From assembly GCA_004193285.1 (NCBI GenBank), contig SECP01000009.1:1-64000 (forward strand): DNA of 64,000 bases. Direction: 5' to 3'. The DNA comes from Myxococcales bacterium (GTDB taxonomy: Bacteria > Myxococcota_A > Polyangia > Polyangiales > Polyangiaceae). The translations under genes and the position numbers were made by a program. The notes under the pieces were generated by a model. It worked only from the letters and a program-made list of their open reading frames with translations. It was not told the DNA's origin and searched no databases. Positions 7,909-16,862 of the stretch are shown piece by piece; the stretch's first letter is position 1; each line of letters opens with the position of its first letter.

Positions 7909-8577
7909 TCAGTCGTAGTGGATGATCGAGACGCACGGCGTCGGCAGGAGGCGCTCACGCCCGCTGAGCGACGCCAGCTCGATCACGAAGGCGTAAGCGA
8001 GCACGAACGCACCTTGGCGATGCACCAGCTCCCCTGCTGCGGCGGCGGTGCCGCCGGTGGCGAGCAGGTCGTCCACCACCAAAACGCTCGCACCCTCTCG
8101 CAAGGAGTCACGGTGCATCTCCAGCTCGTTCTCGCCGTACTCCAGCGAGTAGCTCACCTTGTCGGTCCGGAAGGGCAACTTGCCGGGCCGGCGCACGGGC
8201 ACGAAGCTCGCATTCAAACGCGCCGCGAGCGCGCCGCCGAAGATGAAGCCGCGCGACTCCACCCCCACCACCGCGTCCACCTTCTCGCCGACGAACTGGT
8301 GAGCGATGGCGTCCAGCACGATATGAAAGCCTTTGGGGTCCGCGAGCAGCGGCGTGATGTCTCGGAACAGCACGCCGGGCTGCGGAAAGTCCGGCACCTC
8401 ACGGATCAGCCCCTTCACGTACGCATGCGAGTCGAACGGGGTTGCGAGCATCCGCGGCATCACCCGGTCGCTCTTCAGCAGGCTCGGCTTCTTCGGGTCC
8501 ACCCCGCGCGGCGTGGGCGAGAGGCGCCCCGGCACCGGCTTGCTCGTCTTCGCAAAACTGCCCTTTCGCGTCGCCAT
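7909..8577 (-). CDS. apt: Adenine phosphoribosyltransferase
   Basis: Purine salvage: adenine plus PRPP gives AMP. The core has VPDFPQPGVLFRDITPLL, GVESRGFIFGGALA and the PRPP-binding VLVVDDLLATGGTA, all diagnostic. The longest frame (222 residues) has a 45-residue Lys/Pro-rich N-terminal extension missing from the family (usually about 175-180). A start at 8460 (MPRMLATP, 183 residues) or 8451 would give the normal size. The upstream ATG has GGGGGA directly abutting it, which is poor spacing, so the shorter form may be the real one. The stop faces the EpmA-like gene. Confidence 0.92.
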   Translation of the reverse strand: MATRKGSFAKTSKPVPGRLSPTPRGVDPKKPSLLKSDRVMPRMLATPFDSHAYVKGLIREVPDFPQPGVLFRDITPLLADPKGFHIVLDAIAHQFVGEKVDAVVGVESRGFIFGGALAARLNASFVPVRRPGKLPFRTDKVSYSLEYGENELEMHRDSLREGASVLVVDDLLATGGTAAAAGELVHRQGAFVLAYAFVIELASLSGRERLLPTPCVSIIHYD

Positions 8578-8595
8578 TCCCCCGAACGTCTACCA

Positions 8596-9363
8596 CTACC
8601 GCGGCGCTTCCGACAGAGTGGCCACGACCGCCTCCGCCTCCGCTTGGGTTGAAGCGGCCCACAAATCCAGGACGAGCGGCGTGAGGCCGATCTCGCCGGC
8701 GTCGTAGGCTTCCGTATCCGAGCCCGCGACGGGGCGATGCTCGACGCCGGGGCCACCGAGCCAGAGGTACTCCCGCCCGCGCGGGTCCTTCCGGAACTCC
8801 ACCTCGTCCGAATAAAAGCGCCCCCCGAGGCGGGTTGCCCGGCAAGACCAGGCGCTGCCAGCGGGAATGTTCACGTTGAGCAGCAGGGGGCGCTTGGGCG
8901 CGCTCCGGTACAGGGCCAGCGCCAGACGCGCCGCCTCCTGGGCCGCGCTCGGCCGGTCCACCTCGAGGCCCGCGGAGAGCGCCATCGCGGGGACGCCGCG
9001 CAGGGCGCCCTCTCGCGCGGCCGCGACGGTGCCGCTGTAGAACACGTCGTCACCCAAGTTCGCCCCGTGGTTGAGCCCCGAGAGCACGAGGTCCGGCCGG
9101 CGCGGCAAGATGCGCGCTCCGGCGAAGAACGCCGTGTAGACGCAGTCCGCGGGGGTGCCGTCGATGGAAAACACGCCGTCCCCATGCTCGGTGAGCCGGA
9201 GAGGGCGGTGCAGGCTCAGCGAGTGGCTGGAGGCGCTCTGCTCACTGTCTGGGGCACAAACGACGACGTCCGCATGCGGAAGCAACGCCGCGCGCAAAGC
9301 GTTGATGCCTTGCGCGCGGAAACCGTCGTCGTTGGCGAGTAGAAACAGCGGGCGACGGCTCAT
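8596..9363 (-). CDS. surE: 5'/3'-nucleotidase SurE
   Basis: Metal-dependent nucleotidase of 255 residues, a family linked to stationary-phase survival. The active-site residues can be read: Asp12 and Asp13 in LANDDGF, Ser43 in DSEQSASSHS, and Asn98 in SGLNHGANLGDD followed by FYSGTVAAAREG. The C-terminal third is more variable, as usual. apt follows 18 nt downstream on the same strand, and both act on nucleotides, so co-transcription is likely. Confidence 0.95.
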   Translation of the reverse strand: MSRRPLFLLANDDGFRAQGINALRAALLPHADVVVCAPDSEQSASSHSLSLHRPLRLTEHGDGVFSIDGTPADCVYTAFFAGARILPRRPDLVLSGLNHGANLGDDVFYSGTVAAAREGALRGVPAMALSAGLEVDRPSAAQEAARLALALYRSAPKRPLLLNVNIPAGSAWSCRATRLGGRFYSDEVEFRKDPRGREYLWLGGPGVEHRPVAGSDTEAYDAGEIGLTPLVLDLWAASTQAEAEAVVATLSEAPR

Positions 9364-9386
9364 GAGAGCCTGTCTACCACCGCCGC

Positions 9387-9704
9387 TCAGGAAGCGGAAA
9401 GCATGGTGTCGAGCTCGCCGGATTCGTTGAGGCTCGTCACGATGTCACACCCGCCGACGAGCTTCCCGCCGACGTAAAGCTGCGGGAACGTGGGCCAATT
9501 GGAGTACTCCTTGAGCCCCTGACGCAGCTCCGCGTCCGCCAGGATGTTCACGTCTTTGAACTCGGCACCCTTCTGCTTGAGGATCTGCACGACCTGCGCG
9601 GAGAAGCCGCATTGCGGGAAGTGCTTAGAGCCTTTCATGAACAGCACCACGCGGCTCTGACCAATCGTGCCTTCGATGCGCTGCTTCAATGCGTCGTCCA
9701 TCAA
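9387..9704 (-). CDS. grxD: Monothiol glutaredoxin (Grx4 type)
   Basis: A 105-residue thioredoxin-fold protein with the CGFS active site (Cys32-Ser35) that binds a bridging [2Fe-2S] cluster with glutathione. The cis-Pro region [19 protein letters not shown] is typical. The stretch before the active site is KGSKHFPQ rather than the usual KGTPxxPx. It lies 1 nt after bolA. Grx4 and BolA form heterodimers in Fe-S trafficking, so this is a functional pair. Confidence 0.95.
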   Translation of the reverse strand: MMDDALKQRIEGTIGQSRVVLFMKGSKHFPQCGFSAQVVQILKQKGAEFKDVNILADAELRQGLKEYSNWPTFPQLYVGGKLVGGCDIVTSLNESGELDTMLSAS

Positions 9705-9705
9705 A

Positions 9706-9957
9706 CTAGCCTCCCGAGACCTTCGCCCACATTTGGGGGGTATACGTTTTCAATGCGAGCGCGTGGATGGGCCCGTGCATGGCGTCGCCTAGCGCGCGAT
9801 ACACGAGCTGATGCTGCTCGATCAGCGTTTTCCCCTCGAAGGCCTGCGACACGATCCGCGCCTCGTAGTGATCCTCCGTGCCCGTCAAATCGACGAGCGC
9901 GAGGTCGGCGTCGGGCAGAGCCGCAAGCAACAACCTTCGAACGCTTTCAGGAGCCAT
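9706..9957 (-). CDS. bolA: BolA family protein
   Basis: An 83-residue protein with the BolA signature [28 protein letters not shown] and the C-terminal [10 protein letters not shown]. In the family, BolA binds monothiol glutaredoxins to regulate or deliver [2Fe-2S] clusters. ATG 9957 ([10 protein letters not shown]) gives the normal family length; an in-frame start 75 nt upstream adds residues with no match to BolA. grxD starts right after its stop. Note no Cys in the protein; cluster ligands would be His residues. Confidence 0.93.
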   Translation of the reverse strand: MAPESVRRLLLAALPDADLALVDLTGTEDHYEARIVSQAFEGKTLIEQHQLVYRALGDAMHGPIHALALKTYTPQMWAKVSGG

Positions 9958-10057
9958 CCAAGCCTTGCGCGAGGCTATGTGACCTAGGCCCGCCGGCTTG
10001 TCAATGTCGAGGGTTAGGGGCCGGCCCGGCAAGCGACCAGGTGCGCGGCCCGCAGCT

Positions 10058-12115
10058 TCAGTCTTTGGGCGGCAGGGGCCCCGGGAGCTTGACCTCGCGG
10101 ATCGCCTCTTTGAAGCGCACCTGCGCTTCTCCCAGGCTGAGACGCAGCTCGACCAGCTTCTTCGTGATCTGGTCGAGGCGCAGGGTCACCTCCGCCAGCC
10201 GGCGGGTCAGCTTCTGGCGAAGGTCCGCGGCCTGGTTGTTCTTCTCGATCGCCTCCAGGCTGAGCCGAGTCTCGCGCGAGGACTTCTCGAGCTCCTGCTG
10301 CTCCGTCTCGAGCGCGCTCACCTGCTCGCCTGCCTTTTTGAGCGCGTCCCGCAGCACCCAAGCTTCCGTGAGCTTTTGGGCCACGCCGCGGTCCGCCCGC
10401 GAATCAGCCAGGTACTGCCTCACGGCCTCTTCCGCCAGCGGGTGCAGCCAATCCATCCCTTGCTGCACCGCCTGCCGCTCGTCCACCACCAGCTCCGCGC
10501 GACCGCGCGGCTTGAGCGGGATCGGCACGAGAGCAGAGGCGCTCGCGAGGTCGTCCTCCGTACCGGCGGGCGGCTTGAACAAGCGCGCGCCGCCGAGGCG
10601 TGGGTGACGGATGAGCAGCTTGCTCGTCTCGTCCCCGCCGTTCACGACTTTGTAAGTCGTCTTCGTCACGCTGTCTCGCTCGATGTACAGAGCGCCCGCT
10701 TCGATCCGAAACAGCCGCGCGCCTTGCTCGGTGCTCATGCGCTCGCTACTGACGGCGACGCTTCGATCCAAGGCGAAAGGCACGGTGGTCTTCGCTTTGG
10801 GGGGCAGCGGATCCAGCATCCCTTGCCCCAGAAACTGCCCCTCACCGAACACCGCGATGGGGCCGCGTTCCAGCAAACCAGAGGTCGCGTTTTCGAAGCG
10901 CACGACCCGGAACGGGTGCGCGCTGGAATCCGCCACGCCGCTGTCCGGCGAGAACAAGAAGACGCTCTCGCCGGGAACTTTGCGGCTCACCAACAGCACC
11001 ATCGTGGCGCTCTCGTCCGGCACCGTGACCTGACCGGGGATGCGATAGCGCGTCGTTCCTCCGCCCACCGCCACCGCGGCGAGCGCCGAGAGCCTTCTAG
11101 GTGCGGAGAGGCCTTGCTTGCCGAGCTCGTCCATGGCGGCCCGGCGCGCTTGCTCGCGTGAGGCCTGCAGTGTGGGCGGCGGCGGCGGTGGGGGCGCCGG
11201 CGCTGGAGCAGCTGCGGGCATCGCCTTCTTCGGCCGCGCCGCGGCCCCCCGACCACTGCCGCCGCTGGCGCGCGATGTCGCACTGCGCCTGGCGTCTTCG
11301 TCGTTCAGCTCGTATTCGGTCGCTTCGTCCTTCTCCAGCGCCGGCTCCGCTGCCGGCGCGGCGGCTTCCACGGGGGCGTAGCGTTCCACAGCGGAGCTGC
11401 CCGGTTGCTGGCCGAGCGTGGTCATTCCGACCGGAACCTGCGCGATGATCTCACCCGTATCCGTGATCACCGGCCGCGCCGGAGTGACCGCATCACCAAG
11501 GGTGGACTCGAAGGCTATCGGCGCTCCCGCAACCAACGTGAGCTCCACGTCTTTCCAGTCTTCGCCCGAGAGGTTCTGCACGATGCCCCACACCTGCAGA
11601 TCCGCGCCACCCGCCCCGACCACGACTCGGTACGAGGGACGCCAGAGCGGCGTCGTCGCGACGTAGCCGACGGCGAGGTCGTGCTCCTTACCGTCCAGGC
11701 GCAGCAGCACCTTGCGCAGCCGCTCGCTGGGAGGCTCTGGCGGCTGGGGCGGCTCGCCCGGGCGATTCCACGCGGCCAGCATCTGCGCGAAGCGCGGGTC
11801 CTGTGTCGCCGGGTCGTCCTTGTCCACCTCGAGCGGGAACGAGGCGGCCTTCAGCGAGCTACCGCCGCGCTCGACGATAGCCAGGGTCGCCAAAAAGTCA
11901 CCGACCATGCGCTGGCGCATCTTGAACGACACCTGCTCACCTTCGACCGCTCCCCCGCGCTCGAAGTAGCCGACGCCGTTGCGATAAACGACCACGCGCC
12001 GCAGCGGTAGCTCCGGGCTCGCGACGTCCGGACCGCGGGCGCAGCCTCCGAAGGCCAGCGCCAAGCACGCGATGGAGGCAACCGAACCCAGTCCTGAGCG
12101 CACGCTATCCCTCAT
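10058..12115 (-). CDS. DUF4139 lipoprotein
   Basis: A 685-residue predicted lipoprotein (hydrophobic SIACLALAF followed by GGC). The mature start RRVVVYRNGVGYFERGG and later GVGYVATTPLWRPSYRVVV match the DUF4139 family, which includes the MuiA mucoidy-inhibitor type proteins. A Pro/Ala-rich linker (about 265-315) splits the domain. Residues about 555-680 form a long charged coiled coil with heptads (EKSSRETRLSLEAIEKNN). Function in the family is unknown; envelope location is inferred. It is read divergently from the next gene across an inverted repeat that may hold both promoters. Confidence 0.82.
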   Translation of the reverse strand: MRDSVRSGLGSVASIACLALAFGGCARGPDVASPELPLRRVVVYRNGVGYFERGGAVEGEQVSFKMRQRMVGDFLATLAIVERGGSSLKAASFPLEVDKDDPATQDPRFAQMLAAWNRPGEPPQPPEPPSERLRKVLLRLDGKEHDLAVGYVATTPLWRPSYRVVVGAGGADLQVWGIVQNLSGEDWKDVELTLVAGAPIAFESTLGDAVTPARPVITDTGEIIAQVPVGMTTLGQQPGSSAVERYAPVEAAAPAAEPALEKDEATEYELNDEDARRSATSRASGGSGRGAAARPKKAMPAAAPAPAPPPPPPPTLQASREQARRAAMDELGKQGLSAPRRLSALAAVAVGGGTTRYRIPGQVTVPDESATMVLLVSRKVPGESVFLFSPDSGVADSSAHPFRVVRFENATSGLLERGPIAVFGEGQFLGQGMLDPLPPKAKTTVPFALDRSVAVSSERMSTEQGARLFRIEAGALYIERDSVTKTTYKVVNGGDETSKLLIRHPRLGGARLFKPPAGTEDDLASASALVPIPLKPRGRAELVVDERQAVQQGMDWLHPLAEEAVRQYLADSRADRGVAQKLTEAWVLRDALKKAGEQVSALETEQQELEKSSRETRLSLEAIEKNNQAADLRQKLTRRLAEVTLRLDQITKKLVELRLSLGEAQVRFKEAIREVKLPGPLPPKD

Positions 12116-12124
12116 CGTTTTTCC

Positions 12125-12174
12125 TATACCAAGCCCGTGCCCGCTCGTCGCTCGCTTAGCGCGCGCTTGGTATA
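12125..12174. promoter_or_regulatory. Mirror-image promoter region with 10-bp inverted repeat
   Basis: The 71-bp gap between divergent starts (12115 minus, 12187 plus) contains TATACCAAGC (12125-12134) and its exact reverse complement GCTTGGTATA (12165-12174), 30 bp apart. On each strand the TATA lies close upstream of a start codon: TATAAG 10 nt before GTG 12187, and TATAGG before ATG 12115. The arms may therefore be two matched -10 regions giving very short leaders, or one symmetrical operator controlling both genes. Confidence 0.55.
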
Positions 12175-12186
12175 AGCTCCGAGATC

Positions 12187-13248
12187 GTGACCGAAGCCAC
12201 GCTGCCGAAGCCGCCGGCCGTCAACGCTACGTCTGCGACCTCACCGCCGCCCGTCCCCCCGCGACGGCCGCCGCCGGTACCGGCGCGGGCGCTCAGCGAC
12301 GGCCAGAAGGAAGCGCTCGCGATCCAGGCGCTCGGCCTCCTGAACGAGCAGGTTCAGGCTCGCATCGTTCACTACAAAAGCGAGCTTGCCACCAGCCCCG
12401 AGCTCGACGCCATCACCGCGCAAGTCGTGGCCCAGCTCAAAGCCATGCAGGCCGCGGTGAGCGACACCGCCGGAGCGACGAGGCCGCCGGAAGAAACGGA
12501 AGAGCAGCAGACGCGGGCGCTCGCCCTGCTCCTGCCGCGCTTCTTCTCCGTGCAAGGACAGTTTGCGACCCGGATCCTGAAGCCCATCGGCAAGAAGATC
12601 GCCAAGCTCTTCTTCGAGAGCGAGCTCCACGAAAAGTCCAAAGGGGACAAGGACAAGACCATCCGCCACGCCGAGCAGGGAGTATTTTACGTCCTCTCGC
12701 GCTACAAGAACCGCCTACGCGCGGAGGCGGAGGGCTTCGAGTTCGAGAGCCCCGACGTGCGCCAAGCGACCCTGGACCTGCTCGCCAAAACCGAGCGCGA
12801 CCTGCAGGTCGCCTTCCTCTCCCGCCGCTCCCCGGAGCTCAACCGCGTGATGACGATTTACACCGCCGTCCTCGGGGATTTCCTGCAAAAACACCTGCCT
12901 CCGCGCCTCGAGCAAATGGGTAAGGTGACCGTCCGCGTGAGTAAAGCCGCGCGCCGAAGCGGCAGCGTCGGCTACAAGATTCAGGCGGATGCGTTTGCCG
13001 ATTTTCGCGCCGAGTGGGAGCGGCTGTTCATGCAGCAGATGGTGTTCTTCTGCGGCGACGAGCTGCTCGAGCGCCTCACCCAAGAGGGCGAAGCCTTTCA
13101 GGAGGAGACGGTGAAGTTCTTCACGGATCCGCACGTGTTCAGCGAGACGTGCGCAGTCGTGTGCGAGCAGCTGTACGACTTCCTGTGCCTGGAAGGCTTC
13201 CTGGATCTGCCGGTGGACTGGCGCGTCTCCCGGAGCGCGCAGGACTGA
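12187..13248 (+). CDS. Hypothetical protein, conserved-looking
   Basis: A 353-residue protein with no family I recognise. There is no signal peptide. A Pro-rich N-terminus (about 1-40, PPPVPPRRPPPVP) precedes an all-helical, charged body with Cys near the end (VFSETCAVVCEQLYDFLCLEGF). GTG 12187 is used because no ATG suits and a TATAAG lies 10 nt upstream. Its promoter appears paired with that of the DUF4139 gene. It is convergent with the next lipoprotein gene, stops 8 nt apart. Helical content and a soluble nature suggest a cytoplasmic role; nothing more can be said. Confidence 0.75.
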   Translation: MTEATLPKPPAVNATSATSPPPVPPRRPPPVPARALSDGQKEALAIQALGLLNEQVQARIVHYKSELATSPELDAITAQVVAQLKAMQAAVSDTAGATRPPEETEEQQTRALALLLPRFFSVQGQFATRILKPIGKKIAKLFFESELHEKSKGDKDKTIRHAEQGVFYVLSRYKNRLRAEAEGFEFESPDVRQATLDLLAKTERDLQVAFLSRRSPELNRVMTIYTAVLGDFLQKHLPPRLEQMGKVTVRVSKAARRSGSVGYKIQADAFADFRAEWERLFMQQMVFFCGDELLERLTQEGEAFQEETVKFFTDPHVFSETCAVVCEQLYDFLCLEGFLDLPVDWRVSRSAQD

Positions 13249-13255
13249 GCGACCT

Positions 13256-14320
13256 TCAGAAGCTGGAGGACGCCTCGCCCAGCTCGACCGAGTAAGCGAC
13301 GACCGCGGCGTTGCCGCCCACGATGCCGAGCGGGCTCCACGGCGGGTTCACCGCGCCCATGCGCTGGCTGTTGTCGAGGACGAGGTAGTACTGACCGGGC
13401 GGCAGCGGCACGATTTGGCGCGCCTCCTGGCCTGGTTGAAGCGAGAAGGCGCTGAGCGGCGCCTCCGGCGGCGGAGCTAGCGGGGCCCCGAGCTGAAGGC
13501 CGCTTCGCCACAGATCCCCCGCTCCACGGCGGATGAGCAGCGCGTCCACCGCGGGGCCGGTGACCTGGAAGCGCAGGAAAAGCGCCTGGCCGGAGCTGGG
13601 GACCTCGATCGGGCCGACGAGGTCCATCTGGTCGACGCGGATTTCCGTGCTGTCTCGCTCGAGCGAGGTGCGGTCGTTACCGGCGACGAAGTACGTGTGG
13701 GGGCGCTGCGGCGGGGAGAGCAGGCCGATCGCGAACTCGTCCCCCGAATCCGTGTGCACGACCGTGAAGCCGCTCGCGAGCTGGCCTTGGACGATCTGCG
13801 AGCCGAAGGTCGTCACCATGTAGCCGGCAGGCCCTTGAGCGGCCCAGTCCACCACTTTGTTTTCGATCGCGCCCATCCGGAACTCCGGGCCGTAGGCGAT
13901 GCGCGCGGGCTTGGCCCACACGTACATGGCGTCCTCTGCGAGGAAGAAGTCCATTCGGTAGTCGATGGTGGCGGACACCGCGAAGCCGACCCTCCCCGCG
14001 ACCGGCGTCCAAGCGAAGCCCGTACCCTCGAACGCGACCGTGACCGTCTGGGCGGCGTTGTTGACCTGAGACGTGCAGCGCTCCGGAAAGAAACGACCGA
14101 TGACGCTGCCGTTGGGCGCGAGCTTGAGGGCCGCGTTGCGCTTGAGCATCTCTGGGCAGACGCGCTGGGCCCCGAAGTTCGAGAACAAAAACCAACGCAC
14201 CTCTGGGCTCGCGTTGATGGAGCCGCGGAACCAGCCGCAACTGGGCAAGGAGAGCAGCAGCGCGCCGAGCGCACCCCACGGCGCCAAGCGACCGAGCACG
14301 GAGCCTATCGATGACCGCAT
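13256..14320 (-). CDS. Lipoprotein, hypothetical
   Basis: A 354-residue secreted protein. The signal sequence LGALLLSLPSC ends in a lipobox. The mature part is beta-rich, with conserved-looking WFLFSNFGAQRVCPEML near the start and a C-terminal segment (about 240-340) with PPGQYYLVLDNS that resembles a PPC-like or jelly-roll module. ATG 14320 is the only start placed at the signal peptide; it follows the ferrochelatase stop by 14 nt, so it is probably the last gene of the pruA-hemH unit. Function unknown. Confidence 0.78.
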   Translation of the reverse strand: MRSSIGSVLGRLAPWGALGALLLSLPSCGWFRGSINASPEVRWFLFSNFGAQRVCPEMLKRNAALKLAPNGSVIGRFFPERCTSQVNNAAQTVTVAFEGTGFAWTPVAGRVGFAVSATIDYRMDFFLAEDAMYVWAKPARIAYGPEFRMGAIENKVVDWAAQGPAGYMVTTFGSQIVQGQLASGFTVVHTDSGDEFAIGLLSPPQRPHTYFVAGNDRTSLERDSTEIRVDQMDLVGPIEVPSSGQALFLRFQVTGPAVDALLIRRGAGDLWRSGLQLGAPLAPPPEAPLSAFSLQPGQEARQIVPLPPGQYYLVLDNSQRMGAVNPPWSPLGIVGGNAAVVAYSVELGEASSSF

Positions 14321-14334
14321 ATCCCTACGGGAGG

Positions 14335-15225
14335 CTAGCCCGAGGCTTCCGTCGAGATCGAGCGAATAGCCACGGTGGCGAGCGCCGCCGTGAGGCCAGG
14401 ATGCAGATTCAGGGCCGGGACGCGCACGAGCGAGAGAGAAAGCTCCGCCGCGATGGCCTTCGCTTCCACGTCCAGGTCGTAGAGGGTCTCTACGTGGTCG
14501 GCGAGGAAGCCGAACGGCGCCCAAGCGACCTCCCGGTGGCCTTCGGCCGCGAGCGCGCTGAGCGTTTCTCGGACGTCCGGGCCGAGCCAGGCGCCGCCGT
14601 CCGCCCCCTGGCTTTGGTAACACAGCCGCACCGGGCGACCGAGACGGGCCGAGACCGCGTTCGCGGCTCCTTCGACCAGCCGAGCGTACGGGTCGCCGCG
14701 CTCGATGGCGACGCGCGGCAAGCTGTGGGCCGAGAGGACGAGCGGTGCGGCCTCGGGCGCATGACGCGTGATGAGCTCCGCGTGAGCGGCGACGAACTCA
14801 GGCTCTTCCGCGTAGGGCGGGCTCGGCACGAGCTGAATCGGGGTCTGCGCCGCCTGCGCGATCTTGAGCGCGGCCTGCCAGTACACGTGCTGACTGAACG
14901 GAGCCAGCGCGATGACGACGAGGCGCGAAAGGCCGAGAGCGGCCGCGCCGGCCAGCGCCTGCTCCACGCCGGGCTCCCAAAGTCGCATCCCCACGAGCAC
15001 CGGCGCCTCCAGCCGCTTGGCGAGCGCGACCGCTTGCTCCCGGGTCGTTTGCAGGAGCGGCGAGCTGCCGCCGATGGCCTCGTAGCGGCCTCGTAGCTCC
15101 TCCACGAGCCCAGGAGGAGCGGGCCGCCCATGGCGGATGCGGGCGACGAAGGCCCCGAGGTCGTCCAGGTTTTCCACGGTGCCGTGGGCGACCAGCAGCA
15201 CGCCGGCGTCTTTGGGGAAGCTCAT
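14335..15225 (-). CDS. hemH: Ferrochelatase
   Basis: Inserts ferrous iron into porphyrin to end haem synthesis. The 296-residue protein has the family signatures: GVLLVAHGT near the start, LSAHSLP with the metal-binding His, YQSQG, and WAPFGFLADHVETLYDLDVEA with the catalytic Glu. It is slightly short of the usual 310-340 residues. Whether it uses protoporphyrin or coproporphyrin cannot be decided from the motifs. ATG 15225 overlaps the preceding pruA stop by 4 nt, giving an unusual haem/proline gene pair. Confidence 0.93.
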   Translation of the reverse strand: MSFPKDAGVLLVAHGTVENLDDLGAFVARIRHGRPAPPGLVEELRGRYEAIGGSSPLLQTTREQAVALAKRLEAPVLVGMRLWEPGVEQALAGAAALGLSRLVVIALAPFSQHVYWQAALKIAQAAQTPIQLVPSPPYAEEPEFVAAHAELITRHAPEAAPLVLSAHSLPRVAIERGDPYARLVEGAANAVSARLGRPVRLCYQSQGADGGAWLGPDVRETLSALAAEGHREVAWAPFGFLADHVETLYDLDVEAKAIAAELSLSLVRVPALNLHPGLTAALATVAIRSISTEASG

Positions 15226-16835
15226 GAATCAGGGTCCTGGTAAGGATATTTGAAAGAGGTGGGCGGAGAAGCGGTGCGCTTGATGGTGCGGGGGCTCGTC
15301 CAACGCAGCAAGTTCCAGGGCGAGCCCGCCTTGTCGTTCGTCCCCGAGCGACGAGAGCCGCCGAACGGCTGCTGCCCGACCACGGCGCCGGTCGGTTTGT
15401 CGTTGATATAGAAGTTACCGGCGGCGAAGCGGAGCCGCTCACTCAGTTGGGTGATGGCAGCCTCGTCTCGAGCGAAGATGGCGCCGGTGAGCCCGTACGC
15501 CGAGCCTTCGTCGCACCAGGCTAGCGCTCGCTCGAGCTGCGCGTCTTCGTAGACGAAGACGGTGACGACGGGGCCGAACAGCTCTCGCCGGAGGAGGTCG
15601 TGATCCGGCGAGGTGACCTCGATGAGCGTCGGCTCGACGAAGTAGCCCTCACGCGCGTCCACCCCGCCGCCGGCAAGCAGATGACACGCAGAATCCGTAC
15701 GAGCGTGAGCGAGCGCCTCCGCCAGCCGATCGAAGGCGGCTTTGCCGATCACGGCGCCCATGAAGCAGCTGAAGTCCGCCGGGTCCCCCATGCGCACCTC
15801 CGCCATGAGGGCGGCGGTTTGGGAGAGCACTCGCGGCGCGAGGCTCCTCGGCAAGTAAACGCGCGACGCGGCCGAGCACTTTTGCCCTTGATACTCGAAG
15901 CCCCCGCGCACGATGGCCACGCTCAGCGAGGCGACGTCCGCGCTGGGGTGCGCGAAGATGAAGTCCTTCCCGCCGCACTCGCCGACCACGCGAGGGTACG
16001 CGCGGTACCCCGGTAGGTGCTCGGCGATTTGCTGCTGGAGGGCGTCGAACACCGCGGACGAGCCGGTAAAGTGCAGGCCCGAAAACTCCCGATGGGCGAT
16101 GGCGTGCCCGCACACCTTGGCGGCGTCCCCCTGCACCAGATTGACGACGCCGGGCGGCAAGCCCGCCGCCTCCAAGAGCTCCAGCAGGTGCTGCGCGGAG
16201 AGCGCAGCGAGGGGCGAGGGCTTCCAAACCACGGTGTTGCCGAGCAGAGCGGGAGCCGCCACCAGATTGCCGGCGATGGCCGTGAAATTGAACGGAGTGA
16301 CCGCGAGCACGAAGCCGTCCAACGGGCGCAGGTCGATGCTGTTTTTCACGCCGCTGGGGCTGTTGAGCGGCAGCTGCTCCAGCTCTTTGGCGTAGTGAGC
16401 ATTGAAGCGCAAGAAATCGATGAGCTCGCACGCGGAGTCGATTTCAGCTTGGTGCGGCGTCTTGCTCTGGCCGAGCAACGTAGCGGCGTTGAGGCGCTGC
16501 CGCCACGGCCCCGCGAGCAGCGCCGCCGCGCGCTCGAAGATCGCGGCGCGCTCCGTCAGCGACAGGGCAGCCCACGCCGGCTTGGCGCGGAGCGCGGCCG
16601 CGATAGCTCGTTCTACCTCCGCCTCGCTCCCCTCGGCCCGCTCCCCCAGCACCAACCGGTGCCGGTGCGGCGCGGTGACGGGGGTGCTCTTTCCAGTCTC
16701 CACGCGCGCACCGTCGATGACGAGCGGCAGCCTGAGAGGGTGCGCCGATTGCTCGGCGATCGCCTGGCGAAGCTCCGCGCGCTCGGCGCTACCGGGAGCG
16801 TAGTCGAGAACGGGCTCGTTCGACGGCAGCGCCAC
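15222..16835 (-). CDS. pruA: L-glutamate gamma-semialdehyde dehydrogenase (P5CDH)
   Basis: NAD-dependent oxidation of glutamate semialdehyde to glutamate, the second step of proline breakdown. The 537-residue protein is the stand-alone form, without a proline dehydrogenase domain. Active-site residues are in place: Asn183 in TPFNFTAIAGN, Glu286 in GECGGKDF, and Cys320 in GQKCSAASR. Length and the N-terminal NEPVLDYAPGS match the eukaryote-like group 1 P5CDH. No proline dehydrogenase gene (putA/prodh) lies in the window. hemH overlaps its stop. Confidence 0.92.
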   Translation of the reverse strand: MALPSNEPVLDYAPGSAERAELRQAIAEQSAHPLRLPLVIDGARVETGKSTPVTAPHRHRLVLGERAEGSEAEVERAIAAALRAKPAWAALSLTERAAIFERAAALLAGPWRQRLNAATLLGQSKTPHQAEIDSACELIDFLRFNAHYAKELEQLPLNSPSGVKNSIDLRPLDGFVLAVTPFNFTAIAGNLVAAPALLGNTVVWKPSPLAALSAQHLLELLEAAGLPPGVVNLVQGDAAKVCGHAIAHREFSGLHFTGSSAVFDALQQQIAEHLPGYRAYPRVVGECGGKDFIFAHPSADVASLSVAIVRGGFEYQGQKCSAASRVYLPRSLAPRVLSQTAALMAEVRMGDPADFSCFMGAVIGKAAFDRLAEALAHARTDSACHLLAGGGVDAREGYFVEPTLIEVTSPDHDLLRRELFGPVVTVFVYEDAQLERALAWCDEGSAYGLTGAIFARDEAAITQLSERLRFAAGNFYINDKPTGAVVGQQPFGGSRRSGTNDKAGSPWNLLRWTSPRTIKRTASPPTSFKYPYQDPDS

Positions 16836-16862
16836 TCGCGCGAGCGTAGCACCCCCGTTCGA

